Assembly: GCF_003966895.1 (NCBI RefSeq)
Contig: NZ_AP018449.1
Location: 3,737,501 to 3,801,500 of the forward strand
Length of the DNA stretch: 64,000 bases
Source: Methylomusa anaerophila
GTDB taxonomy: Bacteria > Bacillota > Negativicutes > Sporomusales > Sporomusaceae
Direction of reading: 5' to 3'
In this document: positions 46,165-53,796 of the stretch, piece by piece
Position numbering within the stretch: position 1 is the first letter of the stretch
How the letters are laid out: every line of letters begins with the position of its first letter
Position numbers and translations under genes: made by a program
The notes under the pieces: model-generated
What the model saw: only the letters and a program-made list of their open reading frames with translations
What the model was told of the DNA's origin: nothing
The model's database searches: none

Positions 46165-46326
46165 ATGGATGTTTTGCCAGGAGTAAAATGCTCAGTACAA
46201 AACTGTAGATTCTGGGAGAATGGACATCGCTGCTCTGCTTCGGCAATTGAGGTTAATGTGGATGGCGGTGGAGCAAATGCACGGCAGAGTGAACAGACGA
46301 ATTGTCGTACATTTCAACTTAAGTAG
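46165..46326 (+). CDS. DUF1540 small Cys-rich protein
   Basis: 53 residues, with VKCSVQNCRFWENGHRCSASAIEV and EQTNCRTF. The spacing of the four Cys is that of DUF1540, a small metal-binding-type domain common in spore-formers; function unknown. An excellent AAGGAGGTG lies ten bases before the ATG. A terminator follows its stop at once, so it is probably monocistronic. Confidence 0.8.
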   Translation: MDVLPGVKCSVQNCRFWENGHRCSASAIEVNVDGGGANARQSEQTNCRTFQLK

Positions 46327-46328
46327 CT

Positions 46329-46360
46329 CGATAAAACCCGGATATCCGGGTTTTATCGTT
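46329..46360 (+). terminator. Terminator after the DUF1540 gene
   Basis: CGATAAAACCCGGAT followed by its exact complement ATCCGGGTTTTATCG, then TTTTATG. It starts just after the stop codon. Confidence 0.8.
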
Positions 46361-46419
46361 TTATGAATGACGCCTGCTAACCTTCTCATACATTATTATT
46401 AATAATGGGAGGGATGCAA

Positions 46420-46728
46420 ATGGATTATAAAAACTTATACGTGATAATAACTCTTAAGGACCAACCGGGGCAGTTTCCGGTTGAAGGATGGCGGCTTAAT
46501 CCCAAGTCCATGCATAAGGAACTATTAATTACATTATTCGAACAAAAGATATGGGTAGACAGTCATCAAGTGAGACTTCGCAGAGGAGCAGGGACGACTT
46601 TTTGTTGGAACGAGTATAATCAGGGGGAGTATGTTACGTTAAACGATCAAAATGTTGTTTGCCCTGAATGCGGTTGGTGGATATGCCACAAATGTGGTTC
46701 TTGCAGATGCAATAAACCCCAAAAATAA
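46420..46728 (+). CDS. Zinc-ribbon-like hypothetical protein
   Basis: 102 residues. The body is beta-rich (LYVIITLKDQPGQFPVEGWRL) and the C terminus holds CPECGWWICHKCGSCRC, a clear double Cys-pair zinc-binding pattern. No family recognised. ATG at 46420 is six bases after GGGAGGG; ATGs at 46405 and 46414 in frame lie before or at that site. It stands alone between the DUF1540 gene and aroH. Confidence 0.65.
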   Translation: MDYKNLYVIITLKDQPGQFPVEGWRLNPKSMHKELLITLFEQKIWVDSHQVRLRRGAGTTFCWNEYNQGEYVTLNDQNVVCPECGWWICHKCGSCRCNKPQK

Positions 46729-46810
46729 ATAAAATATTAGCAGGAATTTTTAATAACAATGAGAATTTTATATAATCTATACTAATACTAATGATTTAAA
46801 GACTAAAGGG

Positions 46811-47188
46811 GTGGTGAACATACTGCGGGGAGTAAGGGGAGCTACAACTGTTATAAACAATGATCGACAGGAAATATCGGTACGGGTAATAGAATTATTG
46901 AATGAAATAGTCAAAGAAAATGGTTTGGAGAAGGAAGATATCGCAGCGGCTATTTTTAGTTCCACCCCTGATTTGAATGCCGGTTTTCCTGCTGTAGGCG
47001 CCAGAATGCTTGGCTGGAATGAGGTTCCTCTGTTCGGTACACAGGAGGTCGAATGTCCCGATGCATTACCGCGCTGTATTCGGGTCCTCATACTGTGGAA
47101 TACGGACCGCAACCAAAATCAAATTAAGCATATCTATTTGCACCATGCTGTTGCTTTGCGACAAGATATTGCTGACCAACCGGTATAA
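46811..47188 (+). CDS. aroH: Chorismate mutase, AroH type
   Basis: 125 residues of the monofunctional AroH trimer family: LRGVRGATTVINNDRQEI at the start (active-site Arg), AAIFSSTPDLNAGFPAVGARMLGW, CPDALPRCIRVLILWNT and HIYLHHAVALR. It converts chorismate to prephenate for Phe and Tyr. GTG starts at 46811 and 46814 are both possible after AAAGGGG. It is separate from the trp operon. Confidence 0.92.
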   Translation: MVNILRGVRGATTVINNDRQEISVRVIELLNEIVKENGLEKEDIAAAIFSSTPDLNAGFPAVGARMLGWNEVPLFGTQEVECPDALPRCIRVLILWNTDRNQNQIKHIYLHHAVALRQDIADQPV

Positions 47189-47218
47189 GACACGGCAGGC
47201 TGAATAAAGTAAAGTAGT

Positions 47219-47262
47219 AACCCGCCTTAGACTTTGTGCCTAAGACGGGTTTAACTTTTTTC
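47219..47262. terminator. Bidirectional terminator between aroH and mqnE
   Basis: AACCCGCCTTAG and CTAAGACGGGTT arms with an eight-base loop, followed by a T run on the plus strand. The converging genes aroH and mqnE end on either side. Confidence 0.8.
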
Positions 47263-47270
47263 GCCGGAGT

Positions 47271-48374
47271 TTATTCATAAATATTAATAATATTATACGT
47301 CGAATCCCGCTCAACCGGAATTCGACCGGTCTGTTTAATCATTTGAATCATAGTATCGACAGATAAGGTTTGTCCGGAATTTGCTCCTGCGGCATGAGTT
47401 ATTTTTTCTTCATTTACCGTGCCGTCAATATCATTGGCGCCAAATCCCAAAGCAAGTTGCGCGATTGATACTGTAAGCATTACCCAGTAGGCTTTAATAT
47501 TTTTAAAGTTATCCAACATCAGGCGGGCTATAGCCATCATCTTCAAATCTTCCCAGGAAGATACTCTCTGCACCCGTTCTTCCAGACACGTATTAGCCGG
47601 ATGAAACGGAAGTCCGATATATGTTTGGAAACCGCCGGTTTCATCCTGTAGCGAACGGAGGGCAATTAAATGATCGATACGTTCTTCAAGTGTTTCAATA
47701 TGCCCATATAGCATACTCGCATTGCTCCGAATGCCAAGGCTATGGGCAATGCGGGCAACTTCCAGCCATTCTCCTGCGCTTGCTTTGTTCGGACAAACTT
47801 CCCGGCGGACTCGTTCACTAAAAATTTCAGCGCCTCCTCCGGGCATAGAACCCAATCCGGCAGATTTAAGAGTCTGCAAAATCTTAGCAATGGATAGGCC
47901 GGATATTTTGGCAAAGTGACATATTTCAACACCTGTAAAGGCTTTAAGGTGAAGGTGGGGAAATGTTTCGTGTAAAGTTTTAATAATATCTACATAATAT
48001 TCGAAAGGCCACTTGGGGTGTAAACCACTTACAATATGAAGTTCTCTAAGCTTCTCATCTTTCGCCGCATGCTTGGCTATCGACAATATTTTTTCTTTGG
48101 TCATTGCATAAGCCTTGGAACTTGTGTCATCACAGCCGAATGCACAAAACTTACAGCGCGCGGTGCAGATATTCGTCAAATTGATGTGCCGATTGATATT
48201 GAAATATACATAATCACCGGCAAGACGTTGTCTGGCCAAATTGGCTAAGTATCCAAGCCAGGCTAGATCGTTACAGGCGGCTAAAGCCAATCCTTCCTCT
48301 CGGCTTAAGCGAGTTCCTGTTGTTACTTTATCAGCAATATCATCATACGATGTATTTCGGGTTTTATTAGCCAA
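47271..48374 (-). CDS. mqnE: Aminodeoxyfutalosine synthase
   Basis: 367 residues. NLTNICTARCKFCAFG gives the radical SAM CxxxCxxC at 70-77. HIVSGLHPKWPFEYYVDII, KAFTGVEICHFAKISG, LGSMPGGGAEIF and FQTYIGLPFHPANT are typical of MqnE, which joins 3-enolpyruvyloxybenzoate and SAM in the futalosine route to menaquinone. The related MqnC and CofH are less likely because of the GGGAEIF segment. The TTG start at 48374 follows GGGAGTG on the minus strand. Menaquinone is the likely acceptor of the hydrogenase upstream. Confidence 0.88.
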   Translation of the reverse strand: MANKTRNTSYDDIADKVTTGTRLSREEGLALAACNDLAWLGYLANLARQRLAGDYVYFNINRHINLTNICTARCKFCAFGCDDTSSKAYAMTKEKILSIAKHAAKDEKLRELHIVSGLHPKWPFEYYVDIIKTLHETFPHLHLKAFTGVEICHFAKISGLSIAKILQTLKSAGLGSMPGGGAEIFSERVRREVCPNKASAGEWLEVARIAHSLGIRSNASMLYGHIETLEERIDHLIALRSLQDETGGFQTYIGLPFHPANTCLEERVQRVSSWEDLKMMAIARLMLDNFKNIKAYWVMLTVSIAQLALGFGANDIDGTVNEEKITHAAGANSGQTLSVDTMIQMIKQTGRIPVERDSTYNIINIYE

Positions 48375-48555
48375 TCTTCGGACACTCCCTTTCGCGCATA
48401 ATTTCGCTAGTAATGCTATTTTTCCTGCTTATTTGATCTATATTAATAGATAATAGAGTTCCGGTGATTGTTTGATAATGATGGATTATGCGGGAATTCA
48501 TTGACCGCGGGAAATGTTAGGTAATAATTAGGTAGTGGAGGAGGATGACAATACT

Positions 48556-49506
48556 TTGCCAACAAAACTAATCTCGATTGTAGTACCGGTATTTAATGAA
48601 CAGGACAATGTCGATAATTTCTACCGGGAAGTCATGAAAGTAATGGAACCGCTGCCGTATAAACTCGAATTAATTTTTATTGACGATGGTTCCTATGATG
48701 CCACGCCGGCGATTTTAGACCGGCTTGTGCATCAGGATAAAAGGGTAAGGGCCTTGATTCTGGCCCGCAATTTTGGTCATCAGGTAGCTTTAACATGCGG
48801 CTTGGATCATGCGGCAGGAGATGCTGTTATTACCATGGATGGCGATATGCAGCATCCGCCTGAAATGTTGCCTCTTCTCGTATCCAAGTGGGAAGAGGGT
48901 TTTGAAGTGGTACAGACAATTCGCATTAACACGGAAGGAGTCTCTTGGTTTAAAAGTTTTACATCCGGGATTTATTACAAATTAATGAATGCCATGTCCA
49001 ATGTGAGGATAAGCGCGGGAGGGTCGGATTTCCGCTTATTGGACAAGCAGGTAGTAGAAAGCTTTCGTCGTTTCAACGAAAGAGCCAGGTTTATCAGAGG
49101 CATGATCAGCGCTATCGGCTATCGCCAAACCAAGCTTGAATTTGTTGCCCCGAAACGATTTGCCGGACAATCTAAATTTTCGCTTCAAAAAATGCTGCAT
49201 TTCGCATTAGACGGTATTACTGCCTATTCTAAGACGCCCTTGCGTTTTGCGTTTTATATCGGCGTATTGCTAGGTCTGATTAGCGTTGGGCTTACTTTGC
49301 ACGTATTATATATCAAACTGTTTACCGATGAGGCAGTTCCCGGCTGGGCAACTATTTCGGCCAGTATATTGCTATTAGGCGGATTACAACTGGTTGGACT
49401 GGGAATCATAGGTGAATATGTCGGGCGCATATTTGAAGAGGTGAAACAACGTCCTCTCTATTGGCTGAGGGCGGATCTTAGACAAACAAGCGACAAACAA
49501 GAATAA
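48556..49506 (+). CDS. Glycosyltransferase family 2, DPM1/GtrB-like, membrane anchored
   Basis: About 316 residues. The GT2 domain has LISIVVPVFNEQDNV, LIFIDDGSYDATP, ARNFGHQVALTCGLDHA and ITMDGDMQHPPE with the DGD metal site, then SGGSDFRLLDK-like and RFIRGM segments. Two C-terminal helices (FAFYIGVLLGLISVGLTLHVLY, ISASILLLGGLQLVGLGII) anchor it. Such enzymes load sugars on undecaprenyl phosphate for surface glycosylation. TTG at 48556 is 11 bases after GGAGGAGG; GTG at 48535 is a possible earlier start. Confidence 0.85.
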   Translation: MPTKLISIVVPVFNEQDNVDNFYREVMKVMEPLPYKLELIFIDDGSYDATPAILDRLVHQDKRVRALILARNFGHQVALTCGLDHAAGDAVITMDGDMQHPPEMLPLLVSKWEEGFEVVQTIRINTEGVSWFKSFTSGIYYKLMNAMSNVRISAGGSDFRLLDKQVVESFRRFNERARFIRGMISAIGYRQTKLEFVAPKRFAGQSKFSLQKMLHFALDGITAYSKTPLRFAFYIGVLLGLISVGLTLHVLYIKLFTDEAVPGWATISASILLLGGLQLVGLGIIGEYVGRIFEEVKQRPLYWLRADLRQTSDKQE

Positions 49507-49579
49507 TTTGTAAATTTTTTTTTGATTCCGGCAGGATTTTTGACAATTAGACCGAAAAAATATCAATGGAATGTTTAAA

Positions 49580-49712
49580 GAGCGTTTAAAAAGCCGAATC
49601 CAGCTCAGGTACGGGGGAACCAAAGTTTGGGGTGAAACTTGCGATTTTAGCAATCGCGCGTAGGGTGCCTGCAACCCTAACCCGTCAGCTAACCTCGGAG
49701 GCAGCGAGAGGA
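49580..49712 (+). promoter_or_regulatory. c-di-AMP riboswitch (ydaO/yuaA class)
   Basis: The leader contains the class hallmarks in order: GCCGAATCC, ACGGGGGAACCA, GGGGTGAA, TAGGGTGCC and AACCCGTCAGCTAACCTCG. In known examples the RNA senses c-di-AMP and turns off wall hydrolase and potassium transport genes when the ligand is bound. It sits directly upstream of an NlpC/P60 hydrolase, a classical target. Confidence 0.92.
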
Positions 49713-49720
49713 GAAGATAA

Positions 49721-50389
49721 TTGCATAAGGTTTTTGGGTTCATTGTTTTTTGTTTTTTCTTTGGGGCTATTTCTTTTGCCCATGCTGCCGGCACATACCA
49801 AAGTGGTGACCAAGGACCCGAAGTTGCCGCAATTCAGACCCAGTTAAATAATTTAGGCTATAAAGCGGGTAATGTGGATGGAGATTTTGGGGAGTTGACC
49901 ACCAATGCTGTTAAAGCTTTTCAGAAGGCACGGGGAATAGAAGCGGATGGCATTGTCAGCGCAGAAACCTATCGAGCCCTTATAGGGCGTGAAATGCCGG
50001 TGAGTCGTGGGGATGGTTCCACCTCGGGGTTGCGCCGTGTCGTTCAAACAGCTTTACGTTATGTTGGGGTGCCGTATGCTTTTGGCGGGACGACTCCTAA
50101 CGGATTTGATTGTTCAGGGTTTGCCCGGTTTGTTTTCGCCCAAATCGGTATATATCTGCCACGGATGGCTGATGAACAGTTTGCGATTGGCCGCACTGTA
50201 TCTTACCAAAACCTTCAGCCGGGCGACATGGTTTATTTTTCCACCTATACTTCTGGACCGTCGCATAGCGGCATTTATATAGGAGAGGGAAAGTTCATAA
50301 GTGCTACCACCAGCCGTGGTGTGGCGATTGACAGCCTGGACAGCAGTTACTGGGGGCCGCGTTATGTTGGTGCCCGCCGTGTAATGTAA
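49721..50389 (+). CDS. Secreted peptidoglycan-binding NlpC/P60 hydrolase
   Basis: 222 residues. A signal peptide ends near FAHAAGTY (about residue 23). A peptidoglycan-binding-1 domain follows (VAAIQTQLNNLGYKAGNVDGDFGELTTNAVKAFQKARG, about 35-85). A C-terminal NlpC/P60 domain then carries GFDCSGF with Cys131 and PSHSGIYIG with His182. It would cleave peptide stems of peptidoglycan outside the cell. The start is TTG at 49721 after GAGAGGAGAAG. Control by the upstream c-di-AMP riboswitch fits a role in wall turnover. Confidence 0.93.
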   Translation: MHKVFGFIVFCFFFGAISFAHAAGTYQSGDQGPEVAAIQTQLNNLGYKAGNVDGDFGELTTNAVKAFQKARGIEADGIVSAETYRALIGREMPVSRGDGSTSGLRRVVQTALRYVGVPYAFGGTTPNGFDCSGFARFVFAQIGIYLPRMADEQFAIGRTVSYQNLQPGDMVYFSTYTSGPSHSGIYIGEGKFISATTSRGVAIDSLDSSYWGPRYVGARRVM

Positions 50390-50397
50390 TATTTTGT

Positions 50398-50425
50398 GGA
50401 AGGCGATAAGCCTTCCGTTTTTATT
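50398..50425 (+). terminator. Terminator after the NlpC/P60 gene
   Basis: GGAAGGC and GCCTTCC arms with loop GATAA, followed by GTTTTTATTT. Confidence 0.85.
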
Positions 50426-50481
50426 TCAGGATCAGAAAGTATAACTCTCCCATGCCAGAGATTGGGAGGCAGAACGGACAC

Positions 50482-50749
50482 TGATACAAAAAACATTGTT
50501 GGCGGTTGATGAATTAACCGGATTTGTTATCGCCTGCGCTTTGGTCCGTCCAGACAAAAGCCTTGAAAATCTTGAGATAAAATCATAATGAAGAAAATGA
50601 AGGATAAGGCATTCGCTCGTGCGGTAAACCGTGAGACTATTATTGCGAGTGCTGATGCTATAAATATTGATTTAAAAGAACATATTGAATTTGTGACCAA
50701 GGCTTTAGCGCAGCAGTCAAACAACCCAAATTTCAGGAGTTACCCTTAA
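50482..50749 (+). pseudogene. Remnant of an HD-domain hydrolase gene
   Basis: One frame reads LLAVDELTGFVIACALVRPDKSLENLEIKS and stops; a shifted frame continues KKMKDKAFARAVNRETIIASADAINIDLKEHIEFV and ends at 50749. Together they resemble the C-terminal part of small HD-domain hydrolases. The N-terminal half with the HD motif is absent, and a frameshift near 50590 splits the rest. It is therefore a decayed fragment. It occupies most of the 537-base gap between the NlpC/P60 gene and yyaC. Confidence 0.65.
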
Positions 50750-50809
50750 TTGGCCAATAGCGGGCAACAGCACAGATGGCGTTTTGAATCGGTTTCTACA
50801 TAGAAAAGA

Positions 50810-50860
50810 AAAGCAGCAGGAACTACTAAATTGGTAGCAGCCTGCTGCTTTCTATTATTT
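50810..50860 (+). terminator. Hairpin upstream of yyaC
   Basis: AAAGCAGCAGG and CCTGCTGCTTT form a perfect 11-pair stem with a 20-base loop, followed by a T-rich tract. Confidence 0.65.
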
Positions 50861-50926
50861 TATTATATAAAAATAAATTCTATATATAGAGCATAAAGAT
50901 TAGTAAGGATGAATTAAGGGAGAGAG

Positions 50927-51517
50927 ATGATGGGAAATCAAGTTCTGGAAAAACTCACCATTAATCTTTATGACCCATGTGTCCAGGAAAAGCTATACAA
51001 CTACTTGCTACACCTTTTAGGCAAACAAGAAGGTCTAAGCATTAGGCCGATTGTAGCCTTGTGTATTGGTTCAGACCGATATACCGGGGATGCGCTGGGG
51101 CCTCTTATCGGCTCATATCTAGAGGAGACAATAAATTGCAATATATTTGGAACCTTGGAGCATCCTGTTCACGCCGGTAATTTTATCGAGACTCTAAATA
51201 TCATAGATCGCAGATACCATCATCCATTAATCATCGCCACTGATGCTTGTTTAGGAAAAAGTCACGAAATAGGCAATATTGAAATATGGCAAGGAGGATT
51301 GACCGCAGGAATTGCGGTAGGGAATCGTCTGCCTACCGTTGGCCACATATCAATTATCGGCGTTGTGAACTCACGCAGCCAGATCGGCTATCTGGACTTG
51401 CAAAGCACCCCGCTCTCGAAAGTGATGAGATTAAGTAAAGTCATTGGTGAAGCGCTTGCCAAGACAATTCATGTAGTTAATCAAGTTAATCACGTAGCGA
51501 TTCCAAGTTGTAAATGA
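50927..51517 (+). CDS. yyaC: YyaC family protein (DUF1256), sporulation-associated
   Basis: 196 residues. IVALCIGSDRYTGDALGPLIGSYLEE, YGTLEHPVHAGNF-type motif (GTLEHPVHAGNFIETL), ATDACLGKSHEIGNIEIWQGGLTAG and VGHISIIGVVNS match YyaC/DUF1256, a fold related to spore protease Gpr and hydrogenase maturation proteases. In Bacillus it is expressed in the forespore; its substrate is unknown. ATG follows GGGAGAG. It is close to sigK, which points to a sporulation cluster. Confidence 0.9.
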   Translation: MMGNQVLEKLTINLYDPCVQEKLYNYLLHLLGKQEGLSIRPIVALCIGSDRYTGDALGPLIGSYLEETINCNIFGTLEHPVHAGNFIETLNIIDRRYHHPLIIATDACLGKSHEIGNIEIWQGGLTAGIAVGNRLPTVGHISIIGVVNSRSQIGYLDLQSTPLSKVMRLSKVIGEALAKTIHVVNQVNHVAIPSCK

Positions 51518-51524
51518 TTCAATC

Positions 51525-51617
51525 TTATTCCTCAGGGAACAACCTGTCCCAGATCATATATAATACTACAAGTATACTGGCAAAAACGATGCCTAAGTCT
51601 CCTATAAACTGTTCCAT
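51525..51617 (-). CDS. 30-residue putative membrane microprotein
   Basis: A 30-codon ORF beginning MEQFIGDLGIVFASILVVLY and ending in an acidic tail. It has one hydrophobic helix, much like the small YvrJ-type proteins of spore-formers. GGGAGTG lies nine bases before its ATG on the minus strand. It ends eight bases beyond the yyaC stop in convergent orientation. Its expression and function are unproven. Confidence 0.5.
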   Translation of the reverse strand: MEQFIGDLGIVFASILVVLYMIWDRLFPEE

Positions 51618-51660
51618 TGTCCAACCACACTCCCTAATCTATCTGCTTGGATTATAATTT

Positions 51661-51690
51661 AGTTGATATTGGAATGCAATACAATTTTTT
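51661..51690 (+). promoter_or_regulatory. Candidate sigma-E type promoter of sigK
   Basis: CAATACAAT at 51677-51685 resembles the sigma-E -10 element (CATACANT). TATAATTT at about 51653-51660 could be a weak -35 at acceptable spacing. Bacillus sigK is transcribed by sigma-E with SpoIIID. The match is partial. Confidence 0.3.
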
Positions 51691-51760
51691 TCTGCCAGGC
51701 ACATTTAGCCGCCATCTCCCATAAAATGAATCGACAAGTTTTCGGGGAGGGGGTTAGCTA

Positions 51761-52468
51761 ATGGGTCTTTCTTTTTTAATGGTGCTAACAGCTTCGGTTT
51801 TAAAGGGGATTACTTTATTAGTATCCTACATCGCCAATAACACGTTTCCTTTGCCGCTTTCCGAAAAAGAAGAGCAGATATACTTATCCCGTCTGAGAGA
51901 AGGAGATGAGGATGCCAGGAATGTTCTAATTGAGCGTAATCTAAGACTGGTGGCTCATATAGTGAAAAAATTTGATAATACAGGGGAGGATATTGACGAT
52001 CTTATCTCCATAGGAACGATTGGATTAATCAAAGCCATCAATACGTTTGATCCGGCAAAAAAGATCCGCCTTGCGACTTATGCGGCACGATGCATAGAGA
52101 ACGAAATATTAATGCATCTTAGAAGTACCAGGCGGATTCGCACGGAAGTAAGTCTTTACGACCCCATTGGAGTTGACAAAGAGGGAAACGAGATTACACT
52201 TATCGATGTTCTGGGTACTGCGCCGGATGTTGTGGGCGAAGCAGTGGAAAACTTATGTGAACATGAAAGATTAAACAAAGAAATACATCGTTTAACCGCT
52301 CGTGAGAAATGGGTGCTGGAAATGCGTTTTGGTATTCCGGATGGAAGTAGAAAAACCCAGCGTGATATTGCAAAGATGCTTGGCATTTCCAGATCATATG
52401 TATCCAGAATAGAAAAGCATGCCATTCACAAATTGGGTAAAACTTTGTCGATTGATGGCAATAAATAA
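51761..52468 (+). CDS. sigK: RNA polymerase sporulation sigma factor SigK
   Basis: 235 residues. The N terminus (LVSYIANNTFPLPLSEKEEQ region) is the pro-sequence normally cut by SpoIVFB. Region 2 shows NLRLVAHIVKKFDN, DDLISIGTIGLIKAINTFDP and LATYAARCIENEILMHLR; region 4 shows REKWVLEMRFGIPDG and RDIAKMLGISRSYVSRIEKHAIHKL. It directs late mother-cell transcription of coat and maturation genes. This copy is uninterrupted. However, its last 190 bases recur, decayed, at 55062-55252, and a stray yqeG fragment starts directly after its stop. ATG follows GGGGAGGGGG. Confidence 0.95.
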   Translation: MGLSFLMVLTASVLKGITLLVSYIANNTFPLPLSEKEEQIYLSRLREGDEDARNVLIERNLRLVAHIVKKFDNTGEDIDDLISIGTIGLIKAINTFDPAKKIRLATYAARCIENEILMHLRSTRRIRTEVSLYDPIGVDKEGNEITLIDVLGTAPDVVGEAVENLCEHERLNKEIHRLTAREKWVLEMRFGIPDGSRKTQRDIAKMLGISRSYVSRIEKHAIHKLGKTLSIDGNK

Positions 52469-52570
52469 AATATCTTGGAATAGCTATAATATGTCTCCAG
52501 AGATCGTTAAATGGATAGGAAGCCTTACAAAAGCCGGGTTTAAAATTATTCTGGTGTCAAACAGCGGGGT
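52469..52570 (+). pseudogene. Internal fragment of yqeG duplicated behind sigK
   Basis: About 100 bases matching 55743-55842, the interior of intact yqeG, with only a few differences (TCTCCAG for TCGCCGG, ACAAAAG for ACAGAAG). It starts one base after the sigK stop and is cut off at CAAACAGCGGG. It encodes WNSYNMSPEIVKWIGSLTKA in frame but lacks both ends of the gene. Confidence 0.85.
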
Positions 52571-52752
52571 TGAAATACGCTTTTTAGATAAGCATAGTCA
52601 GGCCGTTCCCCGCGAAGATACTTGGCTAATTCCTTTGCTTTCTTTTTAGCTGAAATCCGCTTTTCCGTCATGCAATTATACCCTCTTCCAGCAGAAGGCG
52701 TTCATTCATGTTCAGCTTAAACGAGCCATAAGGGTTGATGTGTGCATAAATA
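52571..52752 (-). pseudogene. Remnant of two mobile-element genes, one like a tyrosine recombinase
   Basis: On the minus strand, ATG at 52671 preceded by AAGAGGG starts a frame with [20 protein letters not shown] and then [12 protein letters not shown], resembling the N terminus of tyrosine recombinase/integrase proteins. It is lost at the yqeG fragment junction near 52570. Upstream, a frame with [16 protein letters not shown] ends in TGA overlapping that ATG (ATGA), so it was the preceding gene of the same element. Both are truncated; the family call is from memory of the pattern. Confidence 0.5.
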
Positions 52753-52753
52753 A

Positions 52754-53469
52754 GTGGATTTAACTTGGCATGCATATCTAACGAAGGATGAATTTGATAA
52801 GCTGATTACAAAATATACTGAGCAAGCTGAAGAGATTTACAGTTACTCAATAATTGAGGATGACTATGTTCTTGTGCCATATACAAAATTCGGGTTGGCT
52901 CCCTATGCGAATGATTTAACAAGATATTTAGAAGCGCATGAGGTTTGCTATGGCAATACTCCATCAGTATCTATCGAAGGTTTTACAAGGGTATTTTGTA
53001 AAAGATGGGAACGATATGCCAGTAAAATCACATTAGAAGATGAGATAAACATATTTGAAAGCGCTTACTTTCAACATAGCATTCACGATCTTATGAGGTT
53101 ATATGCTCCGGAAAATACGATAATTATTGAACATTTAAAGAGGCTCATACGGGAGGTTGAAGAATTAAACCAGTGCTATTCTACCTTACGCAAGCTGATG
53201 TCAAAAAAACTCTTTTACAGACGTGGAAGGACAGGACTACACCGGATAAAAACGCACTAAACCGGGCTATTAGATTTGTTGAGGATTCTCAATATGGTAG
53301 AGTCAATAGTTTATCGGGAGTGGATGGCGCTATCCGATTCTGGGAAGACAGAAAGACAATTGAGTTTGAGGCAATACGTGAGTTACCGTTAAATTCATTT
53401 GTAATTGACAACTCGGATTATGATTGGGATGTGGTATTTGATAATGTAATAAGTATTTTGGGGGTCTAG
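52754..53469 (+). pseudogene. Truncated, frameshifted P-loop-kinase-like gene
   Basis: The first frame (52754-53260) reads WHAYLTKDEFDKLITKY, HEVCYGNTPSVSIEGF, RWERYASKI and IFESAYFQHSIHDLM, and then loses sense after REVEELN. The second frame (from 53173) continues PVLFYLTQADVKKTLLQTW, GVDGAIRFWEDRKTIEFEAI and FVIDNSDYDWD. Adding one C in AAACCAGTG would join them as LNPVLFYL, so a one-base deletion near 53170 is likely. The N-terminal P-loop expected of such kinases is missing; the frame is open only from 52754, next to mobile-element debris. Confidence 0.55.
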
Positions 53470-53540
53470 GGTCTGCTGATAATTATGCAAACTGGTAGGT
53501 CTGAGCTTTTCCAGATGAACTGGAAGTACCACAATAAATC

Positions 53541-53657
53541 CCGGCCCAAATCGAAGATAACTTCCCTAAGTTTGTGGTTAGCATGGATGATGTCGATATG
53601 TCCCAAAAGGGAATTATACATTTGAATATCAAAGATTTTTTGTTGAATACCTGGTAG
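53541..53657 (+). pseudogene. C-terminal remnant of an AAA-type ATPase gene
   Basis: A frame reading QIEDNFPKFVVSMDDVDMS, GIIHLNIKDFLLNTW and then stop. It resembles the C-terminal tail of AAA_14/DUF4143-type ATPases found next to mobile DNA, with a stop codon a few codons upstream. A hairpin terminator follows at 53661. It is distinct from the intact ATPase downstream. Confidence 0.5.
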
Positions 53658-53660
53658 AGA

Positions 53661-53697
53661 TAAGCCGCCAATCCTAATGTTAGGATCAGCGGCTTAA
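53661..53697 (+). terminator. Terminator after the ATPase remnant
   Basis: TAAGCCGC with GCGGCTTA outside and TCCTAA with TTAGGA inside form one long hairpin. It presumably ended the ATPase gene now reduced to a remnant. Nothing else is visible up to the next ribosome binding site. Confidence 0.6.
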
Positions 53698-53796
53698 ACT
53701 TTGGGGTAAACCGCTTGACAAAGCATATATATCAGGATAATATAAAATTATATTTTAGATTTGCCTAAAAATATTAAAAAAGGAAGGCAAACCGTT

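Noticed and set aside
51761..52468. sigK as an interrupted gene needing excision, as in Bacillus skin
   Set aside because: The sigK frame is complete from pro-sequence to region 4 and stop, so no excision is needed for function; the second 3' end is decayed.
52419..52649. A frame running from sigK into the yqeG fragment as a fusion protein
   Set aside because: It starts inside sigK in another frame with no ribosome binding site and crosses a duplication junction; better explained as fragment plus debris.
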